The notes beneath the pieces were generated by a model. It was given only the letters and a program-made list of their open reading frames with translations, ran no database searches and was not told where the DNA came from. Made by a program: the position numbers and the translations under genes. A stretch of 64,000 bases of DNA, taken from Odiellus spinosus (lineage: Eukaryota; Arthropoda; Arachnida; Opiliones; Phalangiidae). Below, piece after piece: positions 26,401 through 38,837 of this stretch. Within the stretch, counting starts at the first letter, position 1. Every line of letters begins with the position of its first letter. The stretch lies in the NCBI GenBank assembly GCA_963920705.1, contig OY987227.1:2551526-2615525 (forward strand). Direction: 5' to 3'.

Positions 26401-29400
26401 CCAAATGAAGAAATTATTTTTTCGGTAAGGTACACTAGGCTCTTGGGCTTCCCTTTAGATCAATTTTCTCGATCTTTTTGATGGGGCTTAGAATTTGCAC
26501 AATGTTTATTTTGTAGCTTAGACGGTTCTCTTTAAGAATTTAGCCACGATTCAATCCTAGTCTTACACTGTAAGTCGCCAGCTCAGTTTTAGCTCCAAAT
26601 AAATAAATTAATTTTTTCGGTACGGTACACTAGGCTCTTGGGCTTCGCTTTAGATCAATTTTTTCAATCTTTTGTTGCGGTTTAGAATTTGCACCACGCT
26701 GCTTTTATAGCTTAGACGGTTCTCTTTAAGAATTTAGCCACGATTCAATCCTAGTCTTCAACTGTAAGTCGCCAGCTCAGTTTTAGTTTCAAATAAATAA
26801 ATAAATTTTTTCGGTACGGTACACTAGGCTCTTGGGCTTCCCTTTAGATCAATTTTTTTATATTTTTGATGGGGCTTAGAATTTGCACCACGCTGCTTTT
26901 ATAGCTTAGACGGTTCTCTTTTAGAATTTAAACACTATTCAGTCCTAGCCTTTAACGATAAGTCGCCAGCTCAGTTTTAGTTAAAAATGAAGAATTTTTT
27001 TTTTTCGGTAAGGTACACTAGGCTCTTGGGCTTCCCTTTAGATCAATTTTCTCGATCTTTTTTGATGGGGCTTAGAATTTGCACAATGTTTATTTTGTAG
27101 CTTAGACGGTTCTCTTTAAGAATTTAGCCACGATTCAATCCTAGTCTTCAACTGTAAGTCGCCAGCTCAGTTTTACTTCCAAATAAATAAATTAATTTTT
27201 TCGGTACGGTACACTAGGCTCTTGGGCTTCCCTTTAGATCAATTTTTTCAATCTTTCTGATGGGGCTTAGAATTTGCACCACGCTGCTTTTATACCTTAG
27301 TCGGTTCTCTTTAAGAATTTAGCCACGATTCAATCCTAGTCTTCAACTGTAAGTCGCCAGCTCAGTTTTAGTTCCAAATAAATAAATTAATTTTTTCGGT
27401 ACGGTACACTAGGCTCTTGGGCTTCCCTTTAGATCAATTTTTTTGATATTTTTGATGGGGCTTAGAATTTGCACCACGCTGCTTTTATAGCTTAGACGGT
27501 TCTCTTTTAGAATTTAAACACTATTCAGTCCTAGCCTTTAACGCTAAGTCGCCAGCTCAGTTTTAGTTCCAAATGAAGAAATTTTTTTTTTCGGTAAGGT
27601 ACACTAGGCTCTTGGACTTCCCTTTAGATTAATTTTTTCGATCTTTTTGATGGGGCTTAAAATTTGCACCACGCTGATTTTATAGCTTAGACGGTTCTCT
27701 TTAAGAATTTAGCCACGATTCAACCCTTGCCTTTAACGATAAGTCGCCAGCTCAGTTTTAGTTCCAAATGAAAAAAAAAAAAATTTTTAGCAAGGCGCGC
27801 TTGGCTCTTTAATTTCCCTTTAAATCAACTTTTTCGCCCTTTAAGATGGGGCTTAGACGGTTCTCTTTAAGAATTTAGCCACTATTCAATCCTAGCCTTT
27901 AACGATAAGTCGCCAGCTCAGTTTTAGTTCTAAATGAAGAATTTAGTTTTTTCGGTAAGGTACACTAGGCTCTTGGGCTTCCCTTTAGATCAATTTTTTC
28001 GATCTTTTTGATGGGGCTTATGGAATTTGCACCACGCTGCTTTTATAGCTTAGACGGTTCTCTTTAAGAATTTAACCACTATTCAATCCTAGCCTTTAAC
28101 GATAAGTCGCCAGCTCAGTTTTAGTTCCAAATAAATAAATTAATTTTTTCGGTAAGGTACACTGGGCTCTTATGCTTCCCTTTAGATCAATTTTTTCGAT
28201 CTTTTTGATGGGGCTTAGAATTTACACAATGCTTATTTTGTGGCTTAGACGGTTCTCTTTAAGAATTTAGCCACTAGTCAATCCTAGCCTTTAACGATAA
28301 GTCACCAGCTCAGTTTTAGTTCCAAATAAATAAATTAATTTTTTCGGTATGGTACACTAGGCTCTTGGGCTTCCCTTTAGATCAATTTTTTCGATCTTTT
28401 TGATGGGCTTAGAATTTGCACCACGCTGCTTTTATAGCTTAGACGGTTCTCTTTAAGAATTTAACCACTATTCAATCCCAGCCTTTAACGATAAGTCGCC
28501 AGCTCAGTTTTAATTCCAAATGAAGAAATTAATTTTTTCGGTAAGGTACACTAGGCTCTTGGGCTTCCCTTTATATCAATTTTTTCGATCTTTTTGATGG
28601 GCTTAGAATTTGCACCCCGCTGATTTTATAGCTTAGAGGGTTCTCTTTAAGAATTTAGCCACTATTCAATCCTAGTCTTTAACGATAAGTTGCCAGCGCA
28701 GTTTTAGTTCCAAATAAAAAAATATTTTTTTCGGTAATGTAATCTAGGCTCTTCCGCTTCCCTTTATATCAATTTTTTCGATATTTTTGATGGGGCTTAG
28801 TATTTGCACCACGGTTCTCTTTAAGAATTTAGCCACTATTCAATCCTAGCCTTTAACGATAAGTCGCCAGCTCAGTTTTAGTTCCAAATGAAGAAATTAA
28901 TATTTTCGGTATGGTACACTAAGCTCTTGGGCTTCCCTTTAGGTCAATTTTTTCGATATTTTTGATGGGGCTTAGAATTTGCACCACGCTGCTTTTATAG
29001 CTTAGGCGGTTCTCTTTAAAAATTTAACCACTATTCAGTCCTAGCCTTTAACGATAAGTCGCCAGCTTCTTAAAGATGGTTCTCTTTAAGAATTTAACCA
29101 CTATTCAGTCCTAGCCTTTAACGATAAGTCGCCAGCTCAGTTTTAGTTCCAAATATAGAAATTATTTTTTTCGGTAAGGTACACTAGGCTCTTGGGCTTC
29201 CCTTTAGATCAATTTTTTCGATCTTTTTAATGGGGCTTAGAATTTGCACCACGCTGATTTTATAGCTTAGAAGGTTCTCTTTAAGAATTTAGCCACTATT
29301 CAATCCAAGCCACTAACGATAAGTCGCCAGCTCAGTTTTAGTTCCAAATAAATAAATTAATTTTTTCGGTTAGGTACACTATGCTCTTGGGCTTCCCTTT

Positions 29401-29980
29401 AGATCAATTTTTTCGATCTTTTTGATGGGGCTTAGAATTGCACAATGCTTATTTTGTAGCTTAGACGGTTCTTTTTAAGAATTTAGCCACGATTCAATCC
29501 TAGTCTTTAACTATAAGTCGCCAGCTTAGATTTAGTTCCAAATGAAAAAAAATAATTTTTTACGTAAGGTACACTAGGCTCTTGGGCTTCCCTTTAATTC
29601 AATTTTTTCGAGATTTTTGATGGGGCTTAGAATTTGCACCCGCTGATTTTATAGCTTAGACGGTTCTCTTTAAGAATTTAGCCACGATTCAATCCTAGTC
29701 TTCAACTATAAGTCGCCAGCTCAGTTTTAGTTCCAAATAAATAAATTAATTTTTTCGGTACGATACACTAGGCTCTTGGGCTTCCCTTTAGATCAATTTT
29801 TTCGATCTTTTCGTTGGGGCTTAGAATTTGCACCACGCTGCTTTTATAGCTTAGGCGGTTCTCTTTAAGAATTTAACCACTATTCAATCCTAGCCTTTAA
29901 CGATAAGTCGCCAACTCAGTTTTAGTTCCAAATGAAGAAATATTTTTTTTCGGTAAGGTACACTAGGCTCTTGGGCTTCC
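23420..29980 (+). repeat. 2-kb satellite block present twice at a constant 4,550-bp offset
   Basis: The block at about 23420-25430 reappears at about 27970-29980. Four markers keep exactly the same offset: CTTATGGAATTTGC (23467 and 28017), GTTGCCAGCGC (24139 and 28689), CTTCTTAAAGA (24516 and 29066) and AATTTTTTCGAGATTTTTG (25051 and 29601). The copies differ by scattered substitutions. Parts of the same block recur between them (GTACTCTAGGCTCTTCCGC at about 24185 and again at about 25598), so the region has been duplicated more than once. Confidence 0.85.
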
Positions 29981-32699
29981 CTTTAGATCAATTTTTTCGA
30001 CCTTTTTGATTGGGCTTAGAATTTGCACCTCGCTGATTTTTTAGCTTAGACGGTTCTCTTTAAGAATATAACCTTTATTCAATCCTAGCCTTTAAGGATA
30101 AGTCGCCAGTTCAGTTTTAGTTCCAAATGAAGAAATTAATTTTTTCGGTAAGGTACACTAGGCTCTTGGGCTTCCCTTTAGATCAATTTTCTCGATCTTT
30201 TTTGATGGGGCTTAGAATTTGCACAATGTTTATTTTGTAGCTTAGACGGTTCTCTTTAAGAATTTAGCCACGATTCAATCCTAGTCTTCAACTGTAAGTC
30301 GCCAGCTCAGTTTTAGTTCCAAATAAATAAATTTATTTTTTTCGGTACGGTACACTAGGCATTTGGGCTTACCTTTAGATCAATTTTTTTGATATTTTTG
30401 ATGGGGCTTAGAATTTGTACCACGCTGCTTTTATAGCTTAGACGGTTCTCTTTTAGAATTTAAACACTATTCAGTCCTAGCCTTTAACGCTAAGTCGCCA
30501 GCTCAGTTTTAGTTCCAAATGAAGAAAATTTTTTTTTCGGTAAGGTACACTAGGCTCTTGGGCTTCCCTTTAGATCAATTTTTTCGACCTTTTTGATTCG
30601 GCTTAGAATTTGCACCACGCTGATTTTTTTAGCTTAGACGGTTCTCTTTAAGAATTTAACTACTATTCAATCCTAGCCTTTAACGATAAGTCGCCAGTTC
30701 AGTTTTAGTTCCAAATGAAGAAATTAATTTTTTCGGTAAGGTACACTAGGCTCTTGGGCTTCCCTTTAGATCAATTTTTTTGATATTTTTGATGGGGCTT
30801 AGAATTTGCACCACGCTGCTTTTATAGCTTAGACGGTTCTCTTTTAGAATTTAAACACTATTCAGTCCTAGCCTTTAACGATAAGTCGCCAGCTCAGTTT
30901 TAGTTCCAAATGAAGAAATTTTTTTTTCGGTAAGGTACACTAGGCTCTTGGGCTTCCCTTTAGATCAATTTTTTCGATCTTTTTGATGGGGCTTAGAATT
31001 TGCACCACGCTGATTTTAAAGCTTAGACGGTTCTCTTTAAGAATTTAGCCACTATTCAGTCCTAGATTTTATCGATAAGTCGCCAGCTCAGTTTTAGTTC
31101 CAAATGAAGAAATTAATTTTTTCGGTAAGGTATACTAGGCTATTGTGCTTCCCTTTAGATCAATTTTTTCGATCTTTTTGATTGGGCTTAGAATTTGCAC
31201 CACGCTGATTTTATAGCTTAGACGGTTCTCTTTTAGAATTTAGCCACTATTCAATCCTAGCCTTTAACGATAAGTCGCCAGCTCAGTTTTAGTTCCAAAT
31301 GAAGAAATAAATTTTTTCGGTAAGGTACACTAGGCTTTTGGGCTTCCCTTCAGATCATTTTTTTGATATTTTTGATGGGGCTTAGAATTTGCACCACGCT
31401 GCTTTTATAGCTTAGACGGTTCTCTTTAAGAATTTAGCCACTATTCAAACCTAGCCTTTAACGATAAGTCGCCAGCTCAGTTTTAGTTCCAAATGACGAA
31501 ATTAATTTTTTCGGTAAGGTACACTAGGCTCTTGGGCTTCCCTATAGATCAATTTTCTCGATCTTTTTGATGGGGCTTATAATTTGCACAATGTTTATTT
31601 TGTAGCTTAGACGGTTCTCTTTAAGAATTTAGCCACGATTCAATCCTAGTCTTCAACTATAAGTCGCCAGCTCAGTTTTAGTTCCAAATAAATAAATTGA
31701 TTTTTTCGGTAAGGTACACTAGGCTCTTGGGCTTCCCTTTAGATCAATTTTTTCGATATTTTTGATGGGGCTTAGAATTTGCACCACGCTGCTTTTATAG
31801 CTTAGACGGTTCTCTTTTAGAATTTAAACACTATTCAGTCCTAGCCTTTAACGATAAGTCGCCAGCTCAGTTTTAGTTCCAAATGAAGAAATTATTTTTT
31901 TCGGTAAGGTACACTAGGCTCTTGGGCTTCCCTTTAGATCAATTTTTTCGATCTTTTTGATGGGGCTTAGAATTTGCACCCTCAATGATTTTAAAGCTTA
32001 GACGGTTCTCTTTAAGAATTTAGCCACTATTCAATCCTAGCCTTTATCGATAAGTCGCTAGCTCAGTTTTAGTTCCAAATGAAGAAATTAATTTTTTCGG
32101 TAAGGTATACCAGGCTATTGGGCCTCCCTTTAGATCAATTTTTTCGATCTTTTTGATTGGGCTTAGAATTTGCACCACGCTGATTTTATAGCTTAGACGG
32201 TTCTCTTTAAGAATTTAGCCACTATTCAAACCTAGCCTTTAACGATAAGTCACCAGCTCAGTTTTAGTTCCAAATGACGAAATTAATTTTTTCGGTAAGG
32301 TACACTAGGCTCTTGGGCTTCCCTTTAGATCAATTTTATCGATCTTTTTGATGGTGCTTAGAATTTGCACAATGTTTATTTTGTAGCTTAGACGGTTCTC
32401 TTTAAGATTTTAGCCACGATTCAATCCTAGTCTTCAACTATAAGTCGCCAGCTCAGTTTTAGTTCCAAATAAATAAATTAATTTTTTCGGTACGGTACAC
32501 TAGGCTCTAGGGCTTCCCTTTAGATCAATTTTTTCGATATTTTTGATGGGGCTTAGAATTTGCACCACGCTGCTTTTATAGCTTAGACGGTTCTCTTTTA
32601 GAATTTAAACACTATTCAGTCCTAGCCTTTAACGATAAGTCGCCAGCTCAGTTTTAGTTCCAATAAAGAAATTAATTTTTTCGGTAAGATACATTAGGC

Positions 32700-34220
32700 T
32701 CTTGGGTTTCCCTTTAGATCAAATTTTGCGATCTTTTTGATGGGGCTTAGAATTTACACCACGCTGCTTTTATAGCTTAGACGGTTCTCTTTAAGAATTT
32801 AACCACTATTCAATCCTAGCCTTTATCGATAAGTCGCCAGCTCAGTTCTAGTTCCAAATGAAGAAATTAATTTTTTGTGTAAGGTACACTAGGCTCTTGG
32901 GCTTCCCTTTAGATCAATTTTTTCGATCTTTTTGATTGGGCTTAGAATTTGCACCACGCTGCTTTTATAGCTTAGACGGTTCTCTTTAAGAATTTAACCA
33001 CTATTCAATCCTAGCCTTTAACGATAAGTCGCCAGCTCAGTTTTAGTTCCAAATGAAGAAATTAATTTTTTGTGTAAGGTACACTAGGCTCTTGGGCTTC
33101 CCTTTAGATCAATTTTTTCGATCTTTTTGATTGGGCTTAGAATTTGCACCACGCTACTTTTATAGCTTAGACGGTTCTCTTTAAGAATTTAACCACTATT
33201 CAATCCTAGCCTTTAACGATAAGTCGCCAGCTCAGTTTAATTCCAAATGACGAAATTAATTTTTTCGGTAAGGTACACTAGGCTCTTGGGCTTCCCTTTA
33301 GATCAATTTTATCGATCTTTTTGATGGTGCTTAGAATTTGCACAATGTTTATTTTGTAGCTTAGACGGTTCTCTTTAAGATTTTAGCCACGATTCAATCC
33401 TAGTCTTCAACTAAAAGTCGCCAGCTCAGTTTTAGTTCCAAATAAATAAATTAATTTTTTCGGTACGGGACACTAGGCTCTTGGGCTTCCCTTTAGATCA
33501 ATTTTTTTGATATTTTTGATGGGGCTTAGAATTTGCACCACGCTGCTTTTATAGCTTAGACGGTTCTCTTTTAGAATTTAAACACTATTCAGTCCTAGCC
33601 TTTAACGATAAGTCGCCAGCTCAGTTTTAGTTCCAATAAAGAAATTAATTTTTTCGGTAAGATACATTAGGCTCTTGGGTTTCCCTTTAGATCAAATTTT
33701 GCGATCTTTTTGATGGGGCTTAGAATTTACACCACGCTGCTTTTATAGCTTAGACGGTTCTCTTTAAGAATTTAACCACTATTCAATCCTAGCCTTTATC
33801 GATAAGTCGCCAGCTCAGTTCTAGTTCCAAATGAAGAAATTAATTTTTTGTGTAAGGTACACTAGGCTCTTGGGCTTCCCTTTAGATCAATTTTTTCGAT
33901 CTTTTTGATTGGGCTTAGAATTTGCACCACGCTGCTTTTATAGCTTAGACGGTTCTCTTTAAGAATTTAACCACTATTCAATCCTAGCCTTTAACGATAA
34001 GTCGCCAGCTCAGTTTTAGTTCCAAATGAAGAAATTAATTTTTTGTGTAAGGTACACTAGGCTCTTGGGCTTCCCTTTAGATCAATTTTTTCGATCTTTT
34101 TGATTGGGCTTAGAATTTGCACCACGCTACTTTTATAGCTTAGACGGTTCTCTTTAAGAATTTAACCACTATTCAATCCTAGCCTTTAACGATAAGTCGC
34201 CAGCTCAGTTTAATTCCAAA
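32700..34220 (+). repeat. Five-monomer satellite duplication
   Basis: The rare variant GATCAAATTTTGCGATC lies at 32718 and 33690, a spacing of 972 bp or five monomers. Flanking variants TTTTTTGTGTAAGG, AGATACATTAGG and CAGTTCTAGTTCC recur in the same order, so the whole five-monomer block was copied. Confidence 0.8.
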
Positions 34221-34779
34221 TGAAGAAATTAATTTTTTCGGTAAGGTACACTAGGCTCTTGGGCTTCCCTTTAGATCAATTTTTTCGATCTTTTTGATGG
34301 GGCTTAGAATTTGCACCACGCTGCTTTTATAGCTTAGACGGTTCTCTTTAAGAATTTAACCACTATTCAATCTTAGCCTTTATCGATAAGCCGCCAGCTC
34401 AGTTTTAGTTCCAAATGAAGAAATAAATTTTTTCGGTAAGGTACACTAGGCTCTTGGGCTTCCCTTTAGATCAATTTTTGTCGATCTTTTTGATGGGGCT
34501 TAGAATTTGCACCACGCTGATTTTATAGCTTAGACGGTTCTCTTTTAGAATTTAGCCACTATTCAATCCTAGCCTTTATCGATAAGTCGCCAGCTCAGTT
34601 TTAGTTCCAATTGAAGAAATTAATTTTTTCGGTAAGGTATACTAGGCTATTGGGCTTCCCTTTAGATCAATTTTTTGATATTTTTGATGGGGCTTAGAAT
34701 TTGCACCACGCTGCTTTTATAGCTTAGACGGTTCTCTTTAAGAATTTAGCCACTATTCAAACCTAGCCTTTAACGATAA

Positions 34780-34787
34780 GTCGCCAG
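34780..34787 (+). repeat. 8-bp target-site duplication, left copy
   Basis: GTCGCCAG is satellite sequence repeated at 35509-35516. It flanks the 721-bp insertion and closes to an uninterrupted monomer once the insertion is removed. Confidence 0.85.
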
Positions 34788-35508
34788 GGTTTATAGCCAG
34801 TAGCGCAGTTTCCCGAAAGCGCATTTCCCAAAAGCGCATTTCCCAAAAGCGCAGTTCCTAAAAGCGCAATTTCAAAAGCGCAGTTCCCAATAGCGCAGTT
34901 CCCCAAAGCGCAGTTCTCCAAATCATTTCTCAACCAGAGACGTCCACGAAATACTCGTATACTTGACCCTAATACCTTGAACATAAGACAAAATCTTTCA
35001 TTGTTAATTTTTAAGTTAATTTTTAATCTGTTTTTAAAAAAGTTCGGTACATAATGTCTAAAATCATAATCTCGAATGACAGATTAAATAGCCTTACCTT
35101 ACCTATGCTATTTAACCTTAAATAAAATATTTTTGTAAATTTTCAGCATTAGACGTCCAAAAACTGAGCCCGCAATTATAAGAAAATGAGTTTATACGAA
35201 TAACAGATTAAATAGCCTAACCTACACTACCGTAATCTAACCTAACCTTACCTATGCTGTTTAACCTTACCTAAAATATTTTTGTAAATTTTTAGCATTA
35301 GACGTCCAAAAAATGAGCCCGCAATTATAAGAAAATGAGTTTATACGAAAAAACCCTTTTGGAAATGCGCAAATGAGAACTGCTCTTTTGGCAACCGCGC
35401 TTTTGGGAAACTGCTCTTTTGGCAAAACTGCGCTTTTGACAAACTGCTCTTATGGGAGTGCGCAAACGGAAACTGCTCTTTTGGCAACTGCGCTTATGGC
35501 TACATACC
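34788..35508 (+). mobile_element. 721-bp non-autonomous DNA transposon with minisatellite arms
   Basis: The ends are imperfect inverted repeats: GGTTTATAGCCAGTAGCGCAG on the left, and GGTATGTAGCCATAAGCGCAG as the reverse complement of the right. Inside each end is a short tandem repeat, about eight copies of a roughly 15-bp AGCGCAGTTCCCAAA unit on the left (34800-34921) and the inverted, more degenerate form on the right (about 35360-35500). The core has a diverged direct repeat of about 130-150 bp (from about 35079 and about 35205, both with ACAGATTAAATAGCCT and GACGTCCAAAAA). No protein is encoded. The exact 8-bp duplication GTCGCCAG suggests mobilisation by a hAT-type (or other 8-bp duplicating) transposase supplied in trans. 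Confidence 0.82.
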
Positions 35509-35516
35509 GTCGCCAG
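35509..35516 (+). repeat. 8-bp target-site duplication, right copy
   Basis: GTCGCCAG is identical to 34780-34787. The satellite monomer resumes directly after it with CTCAGTTTTAG. Confidence 0.85.
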
Positions 35517-38500
35517 CTCAGTTTTAGTTCCAAATGACGAAATAAATTTTTTCGGTAAGGTACACTAGGCTCTTGGGCTTCCCTTTAGATCAATTTTCTC
35601 GATCTTTTTGATGGGGCTTAGAATTTGCAAAATGTATATTTTGTAGCTTAGACGGTTCTCTTTAAGAATTTAGCCACGATTCAATCCTAGTCTTCAACTA
35701 TAAGTCGCCAGCTCAGTTTTAGTTCCAAATAAATAAATTAATTTTTTCGGTACGGTACACTAGGCTCTTGGGCTTCCCTTTAGATAAATTTTTTCGATAT
35801 TTTTGATGGGGCTTAGAATTTGCACCACGCTGCTTTTTTAGCTTAGACGGTTCTCTTTTAGAATTTAAACACTATTCAGTCCTAGCCTTTAACGATAAGT
35901 CGCCAGCTCAGTTTTAGTTCCAAATGAAGAAATTAATTTTTTCGGTAAGATACATTAGGCTCTTGGGCTTCCCTTTAGATCAATTTTTTCGATCTTTTTG
36001 ATGGGGCTTAGAATTTGCACCACGCTGCTTTTATAGCTTAGACGGTTCTCTTTAAGAATTTAACCACTATTCAATCCTAGCCTTTATCGATAAGTCGCCA
36101 GCTCAGTTTTAGTTCCAAATGAAGAAATTAATTTTTTGTGTAAGGTACACTAGGCTCTTGGGCTTCCCTTTAGATCAATTTTTTCGATCTTTTTGATTGG
36201 GCTTAGAATTTGCACCACGCTGCTTTTATAGCTTAGACGGTTCTCTTTAAGAATTTAACTACTATTCAATCCTAGCCTTTAACGAAAGTCGCCAGCTCAG
36301 TTTTAGTTCCAAATGAAGAAATTAATTTTTTGTGTAAGGTACACTAGGCTCTTGGGCTTCCCTTTAGATCAATTTTCTCGATCTTTTTGATGGGGCTTAG
36401 AATTTGCAAAATGTATATTTTGTAGCTTAGACGGTTCTCTTTAAGAATTTAGCCACGATTCAATCCTAGTCTTCAACTATAAGTCGCCAGCTCAGTTTTA
36501 GTTCCAAATAAATAAATTAATTTTTTCGGTACGGTACACTAGGCTCTTGGGCTTCCCTTTAGATAAATTTTTTCGATATTTTTGATGGGGCTTAGAATTT
36601 GCACCACGCTGCTTTTTTAGCTTAGACGGTTCTCTTTTAGAATTTAAACACTATTCAGTCCTAGCCTTTAACGATAAGTCGCCAGCTCAGTTTTAGTTCC
36701 AAATGAAGAAATTAATTTTTTCGGTAAGATACATTAGGCTCTTGGGCTTCCCTTTAGATCAATTTTTCGATCTTTTTGATGGGGCTTAGAATTTGCACCA
36801 CGCTGCTTTTATAGCTTAGACGGTTCTCTTTAAGAATTTAACCACTATTCAATCCTAGCCTTTATCGATAAGTCGCCAGCTCAGTTTTAGTTCCAAATGA
36901 AGAAATTAATTTTTTGTGTAAGGTACACTAGGCTCTTGGGCTTCCCTTTAGATCAATTTTTTCGATCTTTTTGATTGGGCTTAGAATTTGCACCACGCTG
37001 CTTTTATAGCTTAGACGGTTCTCTTTAAGAATTTAACCACTATTCAATCCTAGCCTTTAACGAAAGTCGCCAGCTCAGTTTTAGTTCCAAATGAAGAAAT
37101 TAATTTTTTGTGTAAGGTACACTAGGCTCTTGGGCTTCCCTTTAGATCAATTTTCTCGATCTTTTTGATGGGGCTTAGAATTTGCAAAATGTATATTTTG
37201 TAGCTTAGACGGTTCTCTTTAAGAATTTAGCCACGATTCAATCCTAGTCTTCAACTATAAGTCGCCAGCTCAGTTTTAGTTCCAAATAAATAAATTAATT
37301 TTTTCGGTACGGTACACTAGGCTCTTGGGCTTCCCTTTAGATAAATTTTTTCGATATTTTTAATGGGGCTTAGAATTTGCACCACGCTGCTTTTATAGCT
37401 TAGACGGTTCTCTTTTAGAATTTAAACACTATTCAGTCCTAGCCTTTAACGATAAGTCGCCAGCTCAGTTTTAGTTCCAAATGAAGAAATTAATTTTTTC
37501 GGTAAGATACATTAGGCTCTTGGGCTTCCCTTTAGATCAATTTTTTCGATCATTTTGATTGGGCTTAGAATTTGCACCACGCTGATTTTATAGCTTAGGC
37601 GGTTCTCTTTTAGAATTTAGCCACTATTCAGTCCTAGCCTTTAACGATAAGTCGCCAGCTCAGTTTTAGTTCCAAATGAAGAAATTAATTTTTTCGGTAA
37701 GGTACACTAGGCTCTTGGGCTTCCCTTTAGATCAATTTTTTCGATATTTTTGATGGGGCTTAGAATTTGCACCACGCTGCTTTTATAGCTTAGACGGTTC
37801 TCTTTTAGAATTTAAACACTATTCAGTCCTAGCCTTTAACGATAAGTCGCCAGCTCAGTTTTAGTTCCAAATGAAGAAATTAATTTTTTGTGTAAGGTAC
37901 ACTAGGCTCTTGGGCTTCCCTTTAGATCAATTTTTTCGATCTTTTGGATTGGGCTTAGAATTTGCACCACGCTGCTTTTATAGCTTAGACGGTTCTCTTT
38001 AAGAATTTAACCACTATTCAATCCTAGCCTTTAACGATAAGTCGCCAGCTCAGTTTAATTACAAATGAAGAAATTAATTTTTTCGGTAAGGTACACTAGG
38101 CTTTTGGGCTTCCCTTTAGATCAATTTTTTCGATCTTTTTGATGGGGCTTAGAATTTGCACCACGCTGATTTTATAGCTTAGACGGTTCTCTTTTAGAAT
38201 TTAGCCACTATTCAATCCTAGCCTTTAACGATAAGTCGCCAGCTCAGTTTTAGTTCCAAATGAAGAAATTAATTTTTTCAGTAAGGTACACTAGGCTCTT
38301 GGGCTTCCCTTTAGATCAATTTTTTCGATATTTTTGATGGGGCTTAGAATTTGCAACACGCTACTTTTATAGCTTAGACGGTTCTCTTTTAGAATTTAAA
38401 CACTATTCAGTCCAAGCCTTTAACGATAAGTCGCCAGCTCAGTTTTAGTTCCAAATGAAGAAATTATTTTTTTCGGTAAGGTACACTAGGCTCTTGGGCT

Positions 38501-38837
38501 TCCCTTTATATCAATTTTTTCGATCTTTTTGATGGGGCTTAGAATTTGCACCACGCTGATTTTAAAGCTTAGACGGTTCTCTTTAAGAATTTAGCCACTA
38601 TTCAATCCTAGCCTTTATCGATAAGTCGCCAGCTCAGTTTTAGTTCCAAATGAAGAAATTAATTTTTTCGGTAAGGTATACTAGGCTATCGGGCTTCCCT
38701 TTAGATCAATTTTTTCGATCTTTTTGATTGGGCTTAGAATTTGCACCATGCTGATTTTATAGCTTAGACGGTTCTCTTTTAGAATTTAGCCACTATTCAA
38801 TCCTAGCCTTTAACGATAAGTCGCCAGCTCAGTTTTA
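35517..38837 (+). repeat. 195-bp satellite DNA array, block 2 (about 3.3 kb)
   Basis: This continues block 1 in the same orientation and phase after the transposon. A four-monomer unit is visible: GCAAAATGTATATTTTG lies at 35627, 36406 and 37184 (spacing 779 and 778 bp), with the partner variant AGATACATTAGG recurring alongside. The array stops at about 38837, some 18 bp into a monomer, after GTCGCCAGCTCAGTTTTA. Confidence 0.95.

Larger units (their letters stand above)
4266..34787 (+). repeat. 195-bp satellite DNA array, block 1 (about 30.5 kb)
   Basis: The block is made of head-to-tail monomers, all in one orientation, of about 195 bp. Each starts at GTCGCCAGCTCAGTTTTAG, passes TTTTTTCGGTAAGGTACACTAGGCTC, then GATCAATTTTTTCGATC, GGGGCTTAGAATTTGCACCACG and TAGCTTAGACGGTTCTC, and ends with CCTTTAACGATAA. 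AATTTTTTCG occurs twice per monomer, and ATCAA..TTGAT forms a short dyad. Variants include AATAAATAAATTAA for AATGAAGAAATTAA, ACAATG for ACCACG, and shortened monomers. About 155 monomers are implied by length. No reading frame of note runs through it. It resembles pericentromeric or centromeric satellite, but location and function are not shown by the sequence. Confidence 0.97.

Noticed and set aside
34763..34984. 73-codon minus-strand frame with ALLGNALLGNA repeats
   Set aside because: It is a by-product of the 15-bp minisatellite arm of the 721-bp transposon.
4266..38837. CRISPR-like array of regular repeats
   Set aside because: Units are contiguous 195-bp satellite monomers with no spacers and no cas genes, in a eukaryotic context.
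4266..38837. CENP-B-box-like motif in the satellite
   Set aside because: No match to the conserved core TTCG..A..CGGG pattern was found in the monomer.
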